Shown here one piece after another: positions 11,230 to 23,510 of a stretch of DNA of 64,000 bases. The notes beneath the pieces are model-generated. The model was not told the DNA's origin, searched no databases, and saw nothing but the letters and a program-made list of their open reading frames with translations. Made by a program: the position numbers and the translations under genes. The first letter of the stretch is position 1. Each line of letters begins with the position of its first letter. The stretch comes from Allium sativum. Its lineage: Eukaryota; Streptophyta; Magnoliopsida; Asparagales; Amaryllidaceae. The stretch is taken from contig CM060912.1 in the NCBI GenBank assembly GCA_030737875.1, positions 875,711,199 through 875,775,198 on the forward strand, given 5' to 3'.

Positions 11230-11241
11230 GCTCTGATACCA
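11230..11241 (-). promoter_or_regulatory. T4 primer-binding site (tRNA-iMet)
   Basis: The minus strand reads TGGTATCAGAGC, the complement of the 3' end of plant initiator Met-tRNA, two bases inside the 5' LTR. Confidence 0.95.
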
Positions 11242-11243
11242 CC

Positions 11244-14200
11244 TGTAACGACACGGATTTTGCCCGACCTTAATCGATCACAAAATCGACCAAGACCGTT
11301 CAAAACTCGCATACGTTAACTTTGGGAATACAAAATATTAGAACAATAACAGCAGACTTTTATTACATTACAATAATATAACATCATAGTACAGAATATC
11401 AGAGTACAAATAAAGTAAACTACAGCGGAAGATAAATTACAACAGATTTAATACATTAAATAGCGGAAGACTTCTAAGCTCTGAACACAGCTTTAGGCTT
11501 CGATCCAGGATCCTGCTAAAGAGAGAGATATCTGCAAAAAGCTACTCGACTGCCCGTGTGGAAAAGAGGGCACCCGAGTTTGCAAAGTGAAACAAACTAC
11601 GAGTCAGTCATGGGACTGGTGTGAGAATTCTAAACTAATATAACTAATAAGACAAATCCAAGGACCACGCCACTTTCGCGGAACGGGTTTACTCCTATGG
11701 ATTGCCAGTGCATAAACCAAAGTAAATCGAGAAATAACGCAATGTCTTTTTGGAAAAATGAAACCATTATAAGACCCAGGTCCCATCACACAATGCAACG
11801 CACACCAGAGGATAGGGTTTTACCTTATAATGGTCAAAAGATGCTTGATACGTAAAACGGATTACTACTAGTGTGTATATGTTTTAAATAAAAACATTTC
11901 AATCATAAGTATCAATCCTAGACGGCATGGTTACCATATAGCATGTCGCCAATACTAGTTCTACAATCAAAACCGCAAGGGCGTATTGGAAATTTGGATT
12001 CCATCATGAGTCGAGGCTATGGGCAAGCTCCTCTTCGATTCGAGACACTCTAGCAAATGCCTCAGGATCCCCCGCAGTGAACCCTTGGATCTTCAGGGCC
12101 GGTCCCCGCCTATGGGCAGTGGATTAGTTATGCCTGAACACACGCTTCCCGGTCCCTTTGGACCTATAGTATGACCACCAACGGCCTATAAAAATAACGA
12201 GGCGCCTCAAAATCCATCATCCACATAAGTAAAATGTCAGGGCTGGTAGGTCACTGACAACACTCTAGCTAGAAAGAAACGTGTGCACTCCCTGCAGTCC
12301 GTATCCCGTTTTTGACTCATACCGGGGTGTGAGGCTCGCGAAGTCACGCTATACACAAAGCTACGCCTAAACAGGCCGTGCTTTGATCATCAACCACAAG
12401 GCCTGCTTTTCAACAAAAGCCTTGATCAATGCATCTTAGCATGCCACATTGTCAGTCCATACTATACCATTAATTTCTACCAATATATAACCTCTAAGCT
12501 CGTATGTCTCAGAGAAGGGTGTTAACCACCAAACAGATATATATTAAGAGAGATCAACGAATGTAGTATAAGGGACTACAACGTCAGACATACATTCCAT
12601 TTATAAACTTATGCCCTGGGTCTGAGCGAAAGTCAAATCCGTGCAATCAACACTACGTTCGGACGGCTACTACTGTCGCCCCTTCAAGGTAGCTACTCCC
12701 ATCATGGGTCTCAATAGCAACACACCCATTCGATGTGAAGATCGTCGGTCTTCAATCACCGTCTTCAACTCTTCGAACGTCGTATCATTATTTGGAATGA
12801 GAGTAGACTCGGACTTTCCAAATAATTCTCGCATATATAAATTTGCAAACCATTCTATATCGTTATTTATTCTTTTATAAATATAAATATCGTCCATTCA
12901 TTTCATGTATATATATCGTCCATTCATTTCATAAATATCGTCCATTCATTTCCTAAATATCGTCCATTCATTTCATGCGTTTCATATGCGACTTCATGCT
13001 TTTTAAAACATGTTAAATTTTCATATGCGGTTCATGCTTCTAAATCATGTTTCATTTCATATTTATATCTTTTTATTCGCATGTGAAATGTAAATAAAAA
13101 TTCCCTTCTTATTTTCATCTTTTTATTTACATGTGAAAAGTAAATAAAAGTTTCATTACTTTTATTTATATAAAATATATAAATAATATAACCATTTCAT
13201 GTTTTCATTCATTTATTCATTTATAACATGAAAATATTCATTGCTTTATGGTTCATTTTCCATTTTCGATCACTTTCTTAATTCAGTGATTTTAACTACT
13301 TAATTCCCTTTCAATCTAATTAAAGATTTAATTAAAATTTTATTTAGTTTTAATCTTCCAAAGTCATTACTAAATGATTATTCAATTTCTAGGGAATTAA
13401 TTCTATCATAAATTCGGGTTAAAGAATAAATGTTTTTTAAAACATAATTCACGATAAACCCAAATTTAGATTTCATAAATTTCCCATTTAATATATATAA
13501 TTAGACATCATTTATTTTCAGAGTATTTCATTTAATCTTAAATAAAATATTAATCATCTTCGATTTCCTTTATAGAATATATAACATAATTTATACGGGT
13601 TAAAATGGAGTTACTATTTTTTTAAATGGACCGAATGGCCCAATTCATTTTCCTTATCCATTTATTATGTTTATCTTTACATTTTATTATTTAATAGCGG
13701 GCCAGACCTCTCACATTAGGCCTACAACTTGTGGATGCTGGATATGCCGGTTGGTTCCGGGCAGACTTCTACCACAGGTTGGGCTTAACCTCGTGTCTTG
13801 ACCCAATTCGTATTTGCGCACTTGGACCTCTCACATTAGGCCCAACATTTATGGCTGCTGGATATGCCGGTTGGTTCCGGGCAGACTTCCACCATAAACG
13901 TGACCTAACCTCGTGTCCAGGTACAATTAAAAAAATTTATTTATAAATATTATCCAAGAATATTATTTTAAAATATTTTATATTTTAAAATATCCTACTA
14001 CTTAATATCATTCCTTACTTGAAATATTCTTTCATATAAAGCTTTATTATTCCATTTCAATACATATTAACTTTCCATATTATTATGATATTATAATAAT
14101 AATAATTATAAAAAAAGGGTTTTAATTTGTGATATTAAAACCTACCATTTCAATATTAAAATGAAATCAATTTAAAAACGTTTCAAATTTTGAAATCCAT

Positions 14201-17200
14201 CTTCCATTTTTAATGTTAACATAAAAAGTAATCTTTTCAATTTATAATCTTCTTAATATAATTGGAATGTGATTTACTAATTCCAATAAATTGTTTATAA
14301 CCTTCCAAATGTTAAAGGTTTGTTTATATTAGGGGGTACAAATAAAAGATGCATTTTTATTTCTATGTCATATTTGTGTTAGAGAACAAAAATAAAAAGA
14401 TGCACTTTTATTTGCATGTCGTATTTGAAAAATACAAATAAAAGGATGAACTTTATTTCTATGTTTATTTTTGTGTTAAGAACACAAATAAAAGAATGAA
14501 CTTATTCCTATGTTTATATTTTTAACGTATTATCGCTACATTAACATATATTTATATTCTAGATGTACTAACGTACACTAATTCATGAATTCATTTCATA
14601 AAACATGAATGCACTATAATACATGAATTCATTACATAAAACATGAATACAATTATAATACATGTTTTATTTCATATGCAAGAATGAACTTCAAAGCATG
14701 AATCTATTTCATAAAACCTGAATGCACTATAATACATGTTTCATTTCATATGCAAGAATGCAACAATAATTAATGAAATCATTTCATAAAACAATGAATG
14801 CGAACTTAAGGATATGTTTTATTTCATGTGCATGAATGCCACTTTAATAAATGAAATCATTTCATCCACATGTATGCAACTATAATATATGGTTTATTTC
14901 ATATGCGAGAATACCACACATATGTATGCAACTATGATATGTCAAAAATTATACTTGCATTCGTATTTTCCCTTGAACGTCAAAATTTAATTATAATTTC
15001 ATGTTATTCATTAACTCTACATCATATAACTGCATTTCATTTTAATTAAATACGGTGAAAATATGTCTATATTTCATTTTCATTGATAACGGTGAAAATA
15101 TGATAAAAATCCATTTTTATTGACAACAGGAAAAATATGATCAAAACTCATTTTTAATGACAACAAAGAAAATAAGATTACAATTCATTTTTAATGCCAA
15201 CAATGAAAATAAGACTTAAAACTCATTTTAATGCAGACGGTGAAAATAAGAGTAAAATTCGTTTTTAATGCAGAAGGTGAAAATAAAGTTAACGTTCACT
15301 TTTAATGCTAACGGTAAAAATATAATTATAATTCTATTTTACCAACCACGCTAAAATTATGATTATAGTTCTATTTTACTAACTACATCAATAATATACT
15401 TGTAATACATATTTCACAAGAACGCCATTTAAATAAACTTGATGTCAATCATACATATCAAACCCAATATTGCAACCACCCCAATTTTTATCTATTGGAT
15501 GTCAACATACGTATATAATCCCACATCCATACACTCCAATTTTTATATGTTTGGTGTTAACACACGTAACAAATCCAATACTTCATACCACGCCAAATTG
15601 GTATGCTTGTTGTCAATTTCCTAACAAATTAAGTAAGCCTACAAATGATAACACATATGATTTTGGGTGTTACTTGCAATACAACTTCATATAATCTAAA
15701 CAACGTGAATATTCTAAATCATCCCACAACATACAACAACAGATTTAATCACAAATCATTTCAGACAAGATCACAAACATGTATCTATGAATTTCCATAA
15801 ATAATAAACAAATGAATATTTACTGTTTCTTCTTCTTATTTAACAAAACAAATATGACTTCTTTTCATTTGACAAAACAAATATGACTTCTTTTTATTTA
15901 ACAAGACAAATATGACTTCTTTTTATTTAACAAGACAAATATGACTTCTTTTTATTTAACAAAACAAATCTTAAATGAATGACATGGTTTTTATTGGTAA
16001 ACATGACTCTTTCTATGTTTTCTAATATCACATTAAAATGTGATTTTAATGTAAAACATAATTCCTTAAATAAAAACCTGAATCTTTCCCTATGCTTTTG
16101 CCGTAACATTAAAACGTGTTTTTATTTTAATTTTACACTTGTTAAAACAACGGTGTTTTAATCTAAATGCGCATTTTTATCTAATTGTACGTTTTAACTA
16201 AATGCGATGTTTTTATCTTAATTGTACCTTTTGTTAACAAACTGTGTTTTTATTCTAAAATTACATTTTATGTTTTCTAACAAAAATTTGTTCATTTCTA
16301 ACTAACATAAAAATGTGATTTTTATGATAACAGGGTTTCTAACATTAATTCATTTCAATTAACATAAAAATGAAATTTGTATACTAATATGTTCTCTAAC
16401 ATGAATTCATTCATTTCTAAACAAACATAAAAATGTAATTTTTTTTTTGGCGACATGTTATTTTGCAAACCATTTTCTATGATAACTAATGACAAGCAAA
16501 ATGGTAATTTCATTCGTTAACAAATTTCTAATTAACCAAAAAAAAATATGATATTTTGGTTTCAACAATTTTACCTTAATAGGCATGAGGTATTGGTTTC
16601 CAATAGAACTAATAACATATATTTGTTTTTAACTAAACAAACATGATATGTTTAATTTCAACGATCTTCTAACAAACAACGATAAAATTCAACGAAGCAT
16701 CACAACCAAAATCAATAATCAACAAATTTCAATCGCAAATCACAAATCTGATTTCATTATATTCATGCATCGATTTCGCATAATAAGAGAATAATTAAAT
16801 TTTAGTTATTAAATAAAGATAGAAATCTCACAAAGCTTTTTAATTCTGGATTTTCAACGTTCTCTATTTCAGCTCTAGACAGTTCCCGGTTGTAGATCCC
16901 GACACCACGATTCTAACAAAACTTAAATTAATTTACGCTTTTGCCTTTGCCTTCATCTTCATCGTATTTGCCTCTCTGAATTTGAACCCATCGTCGACTT
17001 TGCCAAGGACCTGCGCACGCAACCCCAAGCCGTCAGAACACCATCGGAAACCGCCACTTCGTAGCCTTGCTTTGCTCTTGATTATTTCATTCATTAAGTT
17101 TTGATTGTTCATGATTGGATTGAAAGAATTTGGGGAAGAAAGATTTGAAGAGTTTAGGCCATGAAAACTGTAGATGACGGCGGCTAGGGTATAGAATGAA

Positions 17201-17599
17201 TTAGTGTTTGTTTTATGAGGGAATATATAGTATTATATTATTAATTTTTCAAATTTCAGAATAAAAAGGATATTGAATGACAATTTTTAGAAAATAAATT
17301 GGAACCTTACTAGATTTATTTGACTCAGCTTCAACACCAATTAAGAATAATGGTATTTATTTCCGCCTATATTCATTCCCCCCCATATCCATATTTGGTT
17401 GATTTTTTTATTATTAATATATCTTATTAAATTACTTGTTTATGCTTTTCATTTGCTTTCCTATTAAATAACGTGTATATTTGCTTTTAATACAAAGCTA
17501 TTATGTATCAACTTATATACTCAAGAATGTATTCCATATTTAAATAAATTTTATCTATACTAGATTAAGACCATTGAAAACATATCACAACTCATATAT

Positions 17600-17630
<31 letters not shown>

Positions 17631-19158
17631 TTATGTATATATATATTAAGTTATGAAACCAAAATAGGAAAACATATCAAATTTTAATTATCTATCTTTC
17701 GGTAACACATTTTCTTTTATTATTATGATGCAAAGAAATTCAGCAAGCCCATTATTTGGCGAGTATGTATATCAATCATTTTCAGCATGTAACAAGGTAA
17801 TTACAAATTTGATAGTGGGGCAAAGTTTTGTTTTTATTCCAAAAACCATGCATGTGCATTACGAATAAATACGTTTTATGTTTTAATTGAGTTTTTATAA
17901 ATGTTTCCTTAAAACCCCTTTTGATTATACGCAATAATGACACATTTATTTTATTTCTTTTATTATTCAAATTTCAAAAGTAGATGACAATGAAAGAGGG
18001 AGAGAGAGGATAAAGTGGAAAGAATTAATGCTAGATTAATTCTATTTGTTTATAAGCATATGGTCTATATTTTGAATTTCTAAATGTTAAATATGAATTG
18101 ACAAGGGAAATATTTAAGAGGACAGCCAAAGACATGTACATATATATATATATATATACATACATATATATATATATATATATATTGTCAAAATTTATTT
18201 CATTTATAACCTACACATTATTTTCAATCAACGAATTAATCAATGTCATTAAAGTTCCTACTTGACGTATATATAATTTATCAATTTAAATAGAACATAC
18301 ATGACATATATAATTTGTAAATTTTAAATCAATCCTACATGACATATATATAATTTATCAATTTTAAATCAACCTATATGACATATGTAAACAAACAAAG
18401 ATGGTATTTTTGTCTACTATGTCAATTTCTAATATAACGATGTTTTTTTTTTTTTTTAATTAACATGACAATTTCTAACAAGATGGTAATTTCAATTATC
18501 ATGACAACTTCTAACAAGATGATAATTTTGTCTAACATGTCAATTTCTAACATAACGATGTTTTTAAGTAACATGACAGTTTCTAATATATGTGATACTC
18601 TTATACTAATGAGACAATATTAACAAAAGTGATAATGAGACAACATTAACAAAAATGGTAATCTTTTCTTTTATTATTATCACTAGATGATATAGCAAAA
18701 TACAATCCTTTTATTATCGAAGGTGGCAAATTATATATCGTCAATTCTAATTTAACAATTTTCTATCGTCAATTATAATAAAAAAAAATGACGAATTTAT
18801 TTCAATATACCATGATTAACAAAGTGACATTTTTGTTTTCAATATAGCATGATCAACAAAGTGACATATTTGTTTTAAATATAGCATGATCAACAAAGTG
18901 ACATATTTGTATATATAATTCAGCAAAGCATACAACAATACAATTTAGCCAATCATCACAACCACAATCAAATCAATATAAATATAAATATATATTATAT
19001 TTTAATTTCAATTTCAAATAAAGAAATCTCACATGGAATCTTATATAAATTCACTCAAGAATGAAATAATTTTGAGTAAAAAGGATTTCTCACGTAATTT
19101 CCAATAAAATTTCTAAAAATAAAAATTTTAAATTGCCCCAAAATTCCGGGTTGTTACA
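11244..19158 (-). mobile_element. T4 5' LTR (right copy)
   Basis: Near-identical to 2983-10895, with an offset of 8261 bp for most of its length and 8252 bp after the Lys-Ala coding 6-bp repeat. Differences seen by eye include single substitutions at the positions matching 4396, 6831, 8503, 8815, 8850 and 10486. It carries all the modules listed for the left copy: CAGTC hairpin, twin stem-loops at 13705-13924, minisatellites, leader, and TATA at 17224-17229. Confidence 0.93.
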
Positions 19159-19163
19159 ATACT
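19159..19163. repeat. T4 target-site duplication, right copy (ATACT)
   Basis: Matches 2978-2982 and directly follows the T4 LTR end GTTACA. The T2 LTR resumes here. Confidence 0.95.
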
Positions 19164-19452
19164 CATCTACTCGACTCATCTCGAATAATTTATTTAGCAC
19201 ATACGGTAATTAAATTTTTATTTACCGATTAGTTATCATATTAATTTAAATAAACTTAACAATAAAATAAATAAATTATCCAATGTATTGAATTTCTAAA
19301 AACCATATACCTCATCGTCTTCGATCAAGTATGAATCCAACTATAATTATCGACTTCAATCTTCCCAAAATTCTACTCCATTCTACTCGGGCATTCCATC
19401 AAACAATTTATCGACTCTCCATTCTCATCACCATACAACAGTATTGTCATGT
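19164..19452 (-). mobile_element. T2 3' LTR, block 2
   Basis: A 289-bp piece of the T2 LTR between the T4 and T3 insertions, collinear with 36862-37143 of the partner LTR. In element sense it is part of the gene-like leader upstream of the donor hairpin. No ORF. Confidence 0.9.
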
Positions 19453-19457
19453 ATTAC
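19453..19457. repeat. T3 target-site duplication, left copy (ATTAC)
   Basis: ATTAC precedes the T3 5' LTR and recurs at 29348-29352. The unoccupied site in the partner T2 LTR is ATTAC at 37144-37148. Confidence 0.95.
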
Positions 19458-22035
19458 TGTAACGACCCGTATTCTACGCATCATAGGATCGTAGAATATT
19501 TATTTCTTTCACAAACGAAGTCGTATGGTCATGTAACTTTGGGAGACGACTATTGGGGTCATTTCCCATGTTCATGATTTTTCCCAATTTTTAAATGACC
19601 ATTTTACCCCTAGTTGGTACTGTTTTGGCCATAACTTTTGACTAGAAAAGAATTTTGACCTGAAACCACTTCCATTGGCTCCGGATAATGGTTTACAATT
19701 CCGTAGAGTGGTCACATTAGCAAATGGACTCACCGTTTGGGAGATATGGCTGAAACAAGTTTCAGATAGTGAAAAACAGCTTAATTGGGCTTAACCGGGT
19801 GATTAACAGCTAGACCCAATGGGGGATTTCGGGATTAGGGTTATGAGGAGGCTGAAATCAGTTAGAGAACGATCTTATCCTCATTTTCCAACCGCCACTT
19901 TCATTCTTGAACCCTAACAATGACCGCCAACATCTAGAAACATCCCCAAATCACTTCCTAATCAAGTTTTGGCTTATTCTACATCAAATTAAGGAGAGAA
20001 AACACGAAAGCAAGGTTAGAGCTGCTGTTAGACATCAGTATTCACCCAAATCAGCGAGGTTTTAGTTTTGAGAATTTTATTTGTGGCCAAGGTGAGTGAT
20101 TAGCATTGTTTTGACACTAATTACAGTTAATTAAGGGTAATTAGTGAAGATTAGTGAATTTATACACTAATAAATTCTGGAAAAATATCTATAAATTCGA
20201 AAATAATGTTTTAGACCTCTGTTAGAAATTGGGTTTGATTTGGTTAAGTTTTACTAATCATATCATTAGTTTTTCCTAAATATGTTTAAGGGAAAATATG
20301 GGGTTTTGGGTATATTTGATCCATTTTGACATGTAAATTCATTGTTTTGGTGTTTGTGGTTAGTTTGCTATGTTGCTATGACTGTTTGGAATGATTTATG
20401 GTTGATTAGAATAGCTAGATTGGTCGAAAACGTCGTCGAATGGCGTAAACAAGTTGCTGGAAAAAGTTGCAGAAAGTTGTGCAGGGTTTCGGATCGGATC
20501 GGGTATGGGCTCGGATCGGATAAGAGAGCTGGGCAAGGAATCCAACCCGAACTAGAATCTGGTACAAAAGAAGTTTGGAAAGAAGGAAGGCCATTACTTA
20601 GAGTTTGAGTTGGACAGAGGATCGGATCGGAGCTATGGAGCAGGATCGGATCGGAGTAGGCTAAGGGGCGGAAACGGATCGGAGCTATGGAGCAAGATCA
20701 GATCGGAGTAGGCTAGGGAGCGGGATCGGATCGGAGTAGGCAAGCGAGGGGATCAGATCGGAGCAGGCAAGCTGGAGCAGGAGGGACGAACCGAACCGAA
20801 TGGAGCATGGCATCCGAACCGAATCGAATGGAGCGTGGCACCCGAACCGAACCGAATGGGGAGCCTGGAGATGATTTATCCGAACCGAACCGACTGAAAC
20901 AGATTGGGCCAAGCCGAATTGAACTTCCATATCTTCTACGCAACGACTCTTTTGAAGACCAACTCCAATTCGATCAAAACCCGAGATGCAAAGGACGTCC
21001 AAATGAGGAGCTTTGACTCAGGATCCAGTTGGGAACCAATGAGTGGGCTTCATGATTGGGCTTTGCTGCGGGGCGTGTGCCAAGGGGCAGTCGATGTCTA
21101 TGACTTTGGATCACTATGTATGGGAGGTACGTGAACGGATTCAGGGCCGCAGTGGCCTAGGTACGACTAAAGAGCTATAGACCAATGAAGTGGGGTCATT
21201 TGTAAAGATTTGATCATGACTCCATGTGGTAAGCTTGGTAGTAGCAGTAGTTGTACAAGTTGAACTCCGTCACTACTTCGATGGGTCTAGTGATTGACAG
21301 TGGTGGACATCGTATGCTTTACGCACTGAGTGAGAGATGTGAGGATGGTTGCTATGGTTGATTTGTTTGCCATCATTATGACATACACACCCCACCCCCG
21401 TATTCTTTACACTATCTATTATGGCACCTTAGAGTATTGTACGGTATGTGGTACTAACTCTTTGGTTGCAGGTCCAGGTTCAGGTATGGTTTAGTATACC
21501 TGTTATTGTTCTGTTTAGATGCTTATCGCTCATACTAGGATTTATGTCTGACCCAGAGTTTTATGTCTCCTCTTATTACTCTGGGTGCTCACACGAGCAG
21601 ACTAGAGTCAGGTTAGCTGGTGATGCACGGGTAGATGATCCGGAGACGAGCAGGAGGCTTCCACGTATGATATATATATAGTATTCTCCCTGTGTTGTTG
21701 AAGATCACCGCTTGGGCATTAGTAGTGCATCTTCTACTTCAGCTTTCTTTAGTTTTAGAGACAGTAAATTTGGAAAGTTGTAATAGGCTGTATTCAGATT
21801 TCCGCTGCTCTGATGTTGATGTTGGTTTTAGTTATCAGCTTATGCACTGTCTCACCTGTTTTATATCAAGTATGTTATTATTATATTTTACTCCAGGCGC
21901 TGTGAGACATTCTACAGGTTTCTTGTTAGTTAATTCCCTTCTTTCCTTTCTTCTGACGACCGTCCCGTGCTAGTCGGGCATGTGTACAGCGCACTTTCGG
22001 AGGAAATGCAGGCTGGTGCGGGGTGGGCCGTCACA
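19458..22035 (+). mobile_element. T3 5' LTR
   Basis: Begins TGTAACGACCCG and ends GGGCCGTCACA. It contains a leader-like stretch at about 19900-20090 ending in CCAAGGTGAGTGAT, a good splice-donor match (GTGAGT at 20092-20097). Next come an ATCGGATC-rich minisatellite at 20495-20780, a CCGAACCGAATGG repeat at 20785-20900, and a GC-richer tail up to the PBS. Small ORFs here are repeat-derived and look non-coding. Confidence 0.95.
20495..20900. repeat. GGATCGGATCGGAGTAGG and CCGAACCGAATGG minisatellites of T3 LTR
   Basis: First array, about 20495-20780: units of roughly 30-45 bp with GGATCGGATCGGAG and TAGGCTAGGGAGCGG. Second array, 20785-20900: three to four units of about 32 bp with CCGAACCGAATGGAGC. 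The 3' LTR has both (27808-28215) with unit-length changes from slippage. The GATC/CCGA-rich block is markedly GC-rich against its surroundings and creates spurious ORFs on both strands. Confidence 0.85.
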
Positions 22036-22037
22036 CT

Positions 22038-22049
22038 TGGTATCAGAGC
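22038..22049 (+). promoter_or_regulatory. T3 primer-binding site (tRNA-iMet)
   Basis: TGGTATCAGAGC two bases after the 5' LTR end CACA. Confidence 0.97.
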
Positions 22050-22234
22050 TCTAGGTTGCGTAGTTAACCTAGGGAAAGACACTAGGGAGAGATAGTACGT
22101 ATATGAGAGCGCGTATTTGTGATTACTTTGGTTTCCAAAAGCTATATATATATACTATTAGTAGTATAAGAATGAAGTCGTACTGCACTAGCACCACTAT
22201 GGGGTCGTTAATCGTTTCCCTTTACAAATTGACG

Positions 22235-22750
22235 ATGAGCCGATATGCTAGAGGTGCTGGTAGGGGAGCCAATAATGGTAATGCTGCTGACATGAGGACG
22301 ATGTTTACTGACCTCATGAGGGAGATGCTTAGGGATGTGCAGAGGGCAGCTCCCAATGATGGAAATGGTGGTGGTCCAATAGTGCAGGCGCCTAGGGCCG
22401 ATTTCGCCAAGCTGAATAAAGATTATACTAGTCTTGGTGGGAAGCCGTTCCATGGAATGGAGTCGGCCACGGAAGTTCAAGATTGGTTGGATAGCTGCGA
22501 GCGTATCTTTGAAGATTTGGGTATCGAGGATCCAATGAAGAGAAAGCTAGCGTCCTGTCAGCTGCAAGGGCGGGCAATGAATTGGTGGAATGCTATAAAG
22601 GCAGCTACTCCCGAAGATCAGATTACTTGGGAGCAGTTTAAGGTTCGCTTTAGCGAGAAGTTCATTCCAGCTGCTCAGAAGTCAGTGCTGTTTAAGAAAT
22701 TCTTGGAGCTCAAGCAGAATGGGCAGAGCTGTCTCGGAGTATATTGCTGA
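22235..22750 (+). pseudogene. T3 gag, N-terminal part, frameshifted
   Basis: The open frame begins at 22103, but the likely start is the ATG at 22235 (MSRYARGAGRG), since the upstream codons look like leader. It encodes the matrix/capsid-like Retrotrans_gag region of plant gypsy elements: FHGMESATEVQDWLDSCERIF, LASCQLQGRAMNWW and WEQFKVRFSEKF are typical. Gag packages element RNA in cytoplasmic particles. One extra base near 22724 throws the frame, and the reading ends at a stop at 22748-22750. The gag continues in the next frame from 22725. Confidence 0.9.
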
Positions 22751-23510
22751 ATTCGACACTTTGTCAAAGTATGGGTTATCTCTTATTGATACTGCCGAGA
22801 AGAAGAATGAGAAATTCATAACTGGTTTGGATCAGTACTTAGGAGAAAGGCTTATTAACCACATCGATGAGACGTTTGAATCGATTGTGGGGAAGGCATT
22901 GAGATCAGAAAGTGTCTACCCTAAGCCGAAGACTGAGGTTGCATCTGCAGAGGAGCCAAAGCCACAAGCAAGTGGTGGAGGCAAGGGTGGTTCCCATAAT
23001 AAGAGAAAGCAGAATCAGACTAAGGATGGTCAGAATAAAAGGAATAAGCAAGATGTTGAGTGCTTCAGCTGTGGTAAGAAGGGCCATTATGCTAGTAATT
23101 GTCGGGCCAAGCCAGCGGATAGGAAGTGCTTCAACTGTGGCCAAATGGGACATCACAAGGACAAGTGTCTGCAACCCCCTAAAGAAAAGCAAATGGTGAA
23201 AGCATATGCTCTTAATGCTATTCCTTCTTCGTCAAATGCCCCAACTGCGGCGGAGAAGGGAAAGAATGTCGTCATTCAAGGTATGCTTTCTGTTTATGAT
23301 GTTCATGTTAGAGTTTTGTTTGATACCGGAGCTTCTGGTTCTTTCATATCTAGTGACCTGGTAGATAGGTTGGGATTGGAGCCTGAGATTGTCGATAGAC
23401 CTTTAGTAGTGACGAACCCAATTGGTGGTTCAACTAACCTTAACATGATTTGTCGTAATGTGGTCTTATCGAGTCATGGATGCATGTTTGTTTGTGATTG
23501 CTTTGTTTAG
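22725..23510 (+). pseudogene. T3 gag C-terminus, two zinc knuckles, and protease
   Basis: Continuation of gag in frame 3 (ORF from 22719, 263 aa). Counting from that ORF start, two CCHC zinc knuckles lie at residues 115-128 (CFSCGKKGHYASNC) and 137-150 (CFNCGQMGHHKDKC). The aspartic protease active site DTGAS is at 202-206, followed by VVTNPIGG. A TAG at 23508-23510 ends the ORF where the protease normally runs on; the same frame continues with GFGIILGLDWLQRYG to a stop near 23670. Nucleocapsid and protease are recognisable but not joined to pol in one frame. Confidence 0.92.

Larger units (their letters stand above)
10896..11243 (-). mobile_element. T4 internal segment (348 bp)
   Basis: Everything between the two T4 LTRs. 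It starts with the polypurine tract (10896-10908 on the plus strand), preceded in element sense by a CGAGGACGAAAAG box. The middle is about 190 bp of AT-rich DNA without an ORF. The right third holds two hairpins (11104-11178), and it ends with the primer-binding site two bases from the 5' LTR. No gag, pol or env trace is visible. Confidence 0.92.
2983..19158 (-). mobile_element. T4: giant-LTR, almost body-less gypsy-type retrotransposon
   Basis: Complete 16.2-kb element on the minus strand: two LTRs of 7913 and 7915 bp around an internal segment of only 348 bp. The segment holds a polypurine tract, two hairpins and a primer-binding site complementary to plant initiator Met-tRNA. The LTRs run TGTAAC...GTTACA and a 5-bp duplication flanks the element. 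By eye the LTRs differ at about a dozen substitutions plus microsatellite length changes, so the insertion is very recent. No gag or pol domain is visible anywhere, so proteins must come in trans. PBS and PPT type place it with Ty3/gypsy. Long-LTR non-autonomous plant elements (LARDs) normally keep kilobases of internal DNA; here the LTRs are 98% of the element. Confidence 0.93.

Noticed and set aside
2983..19158. Simple tandem segmental duplication of 8.26 kb
   Set aside because: The copies are separated by exactly a PPT at one side and an iMet PBS at the other, end in TG...CA, and are flanked by a 5-bp TSD with an empty site at 36857. This is an LTR element, not a segmental duplication.
20685..21002. 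105- and 76-codon ORFs on both strands of the T3 LTR
   Set aside because: Low-complexity reading of the ATCGGATC and CCGAACC minisatellites, open in several frames at once.
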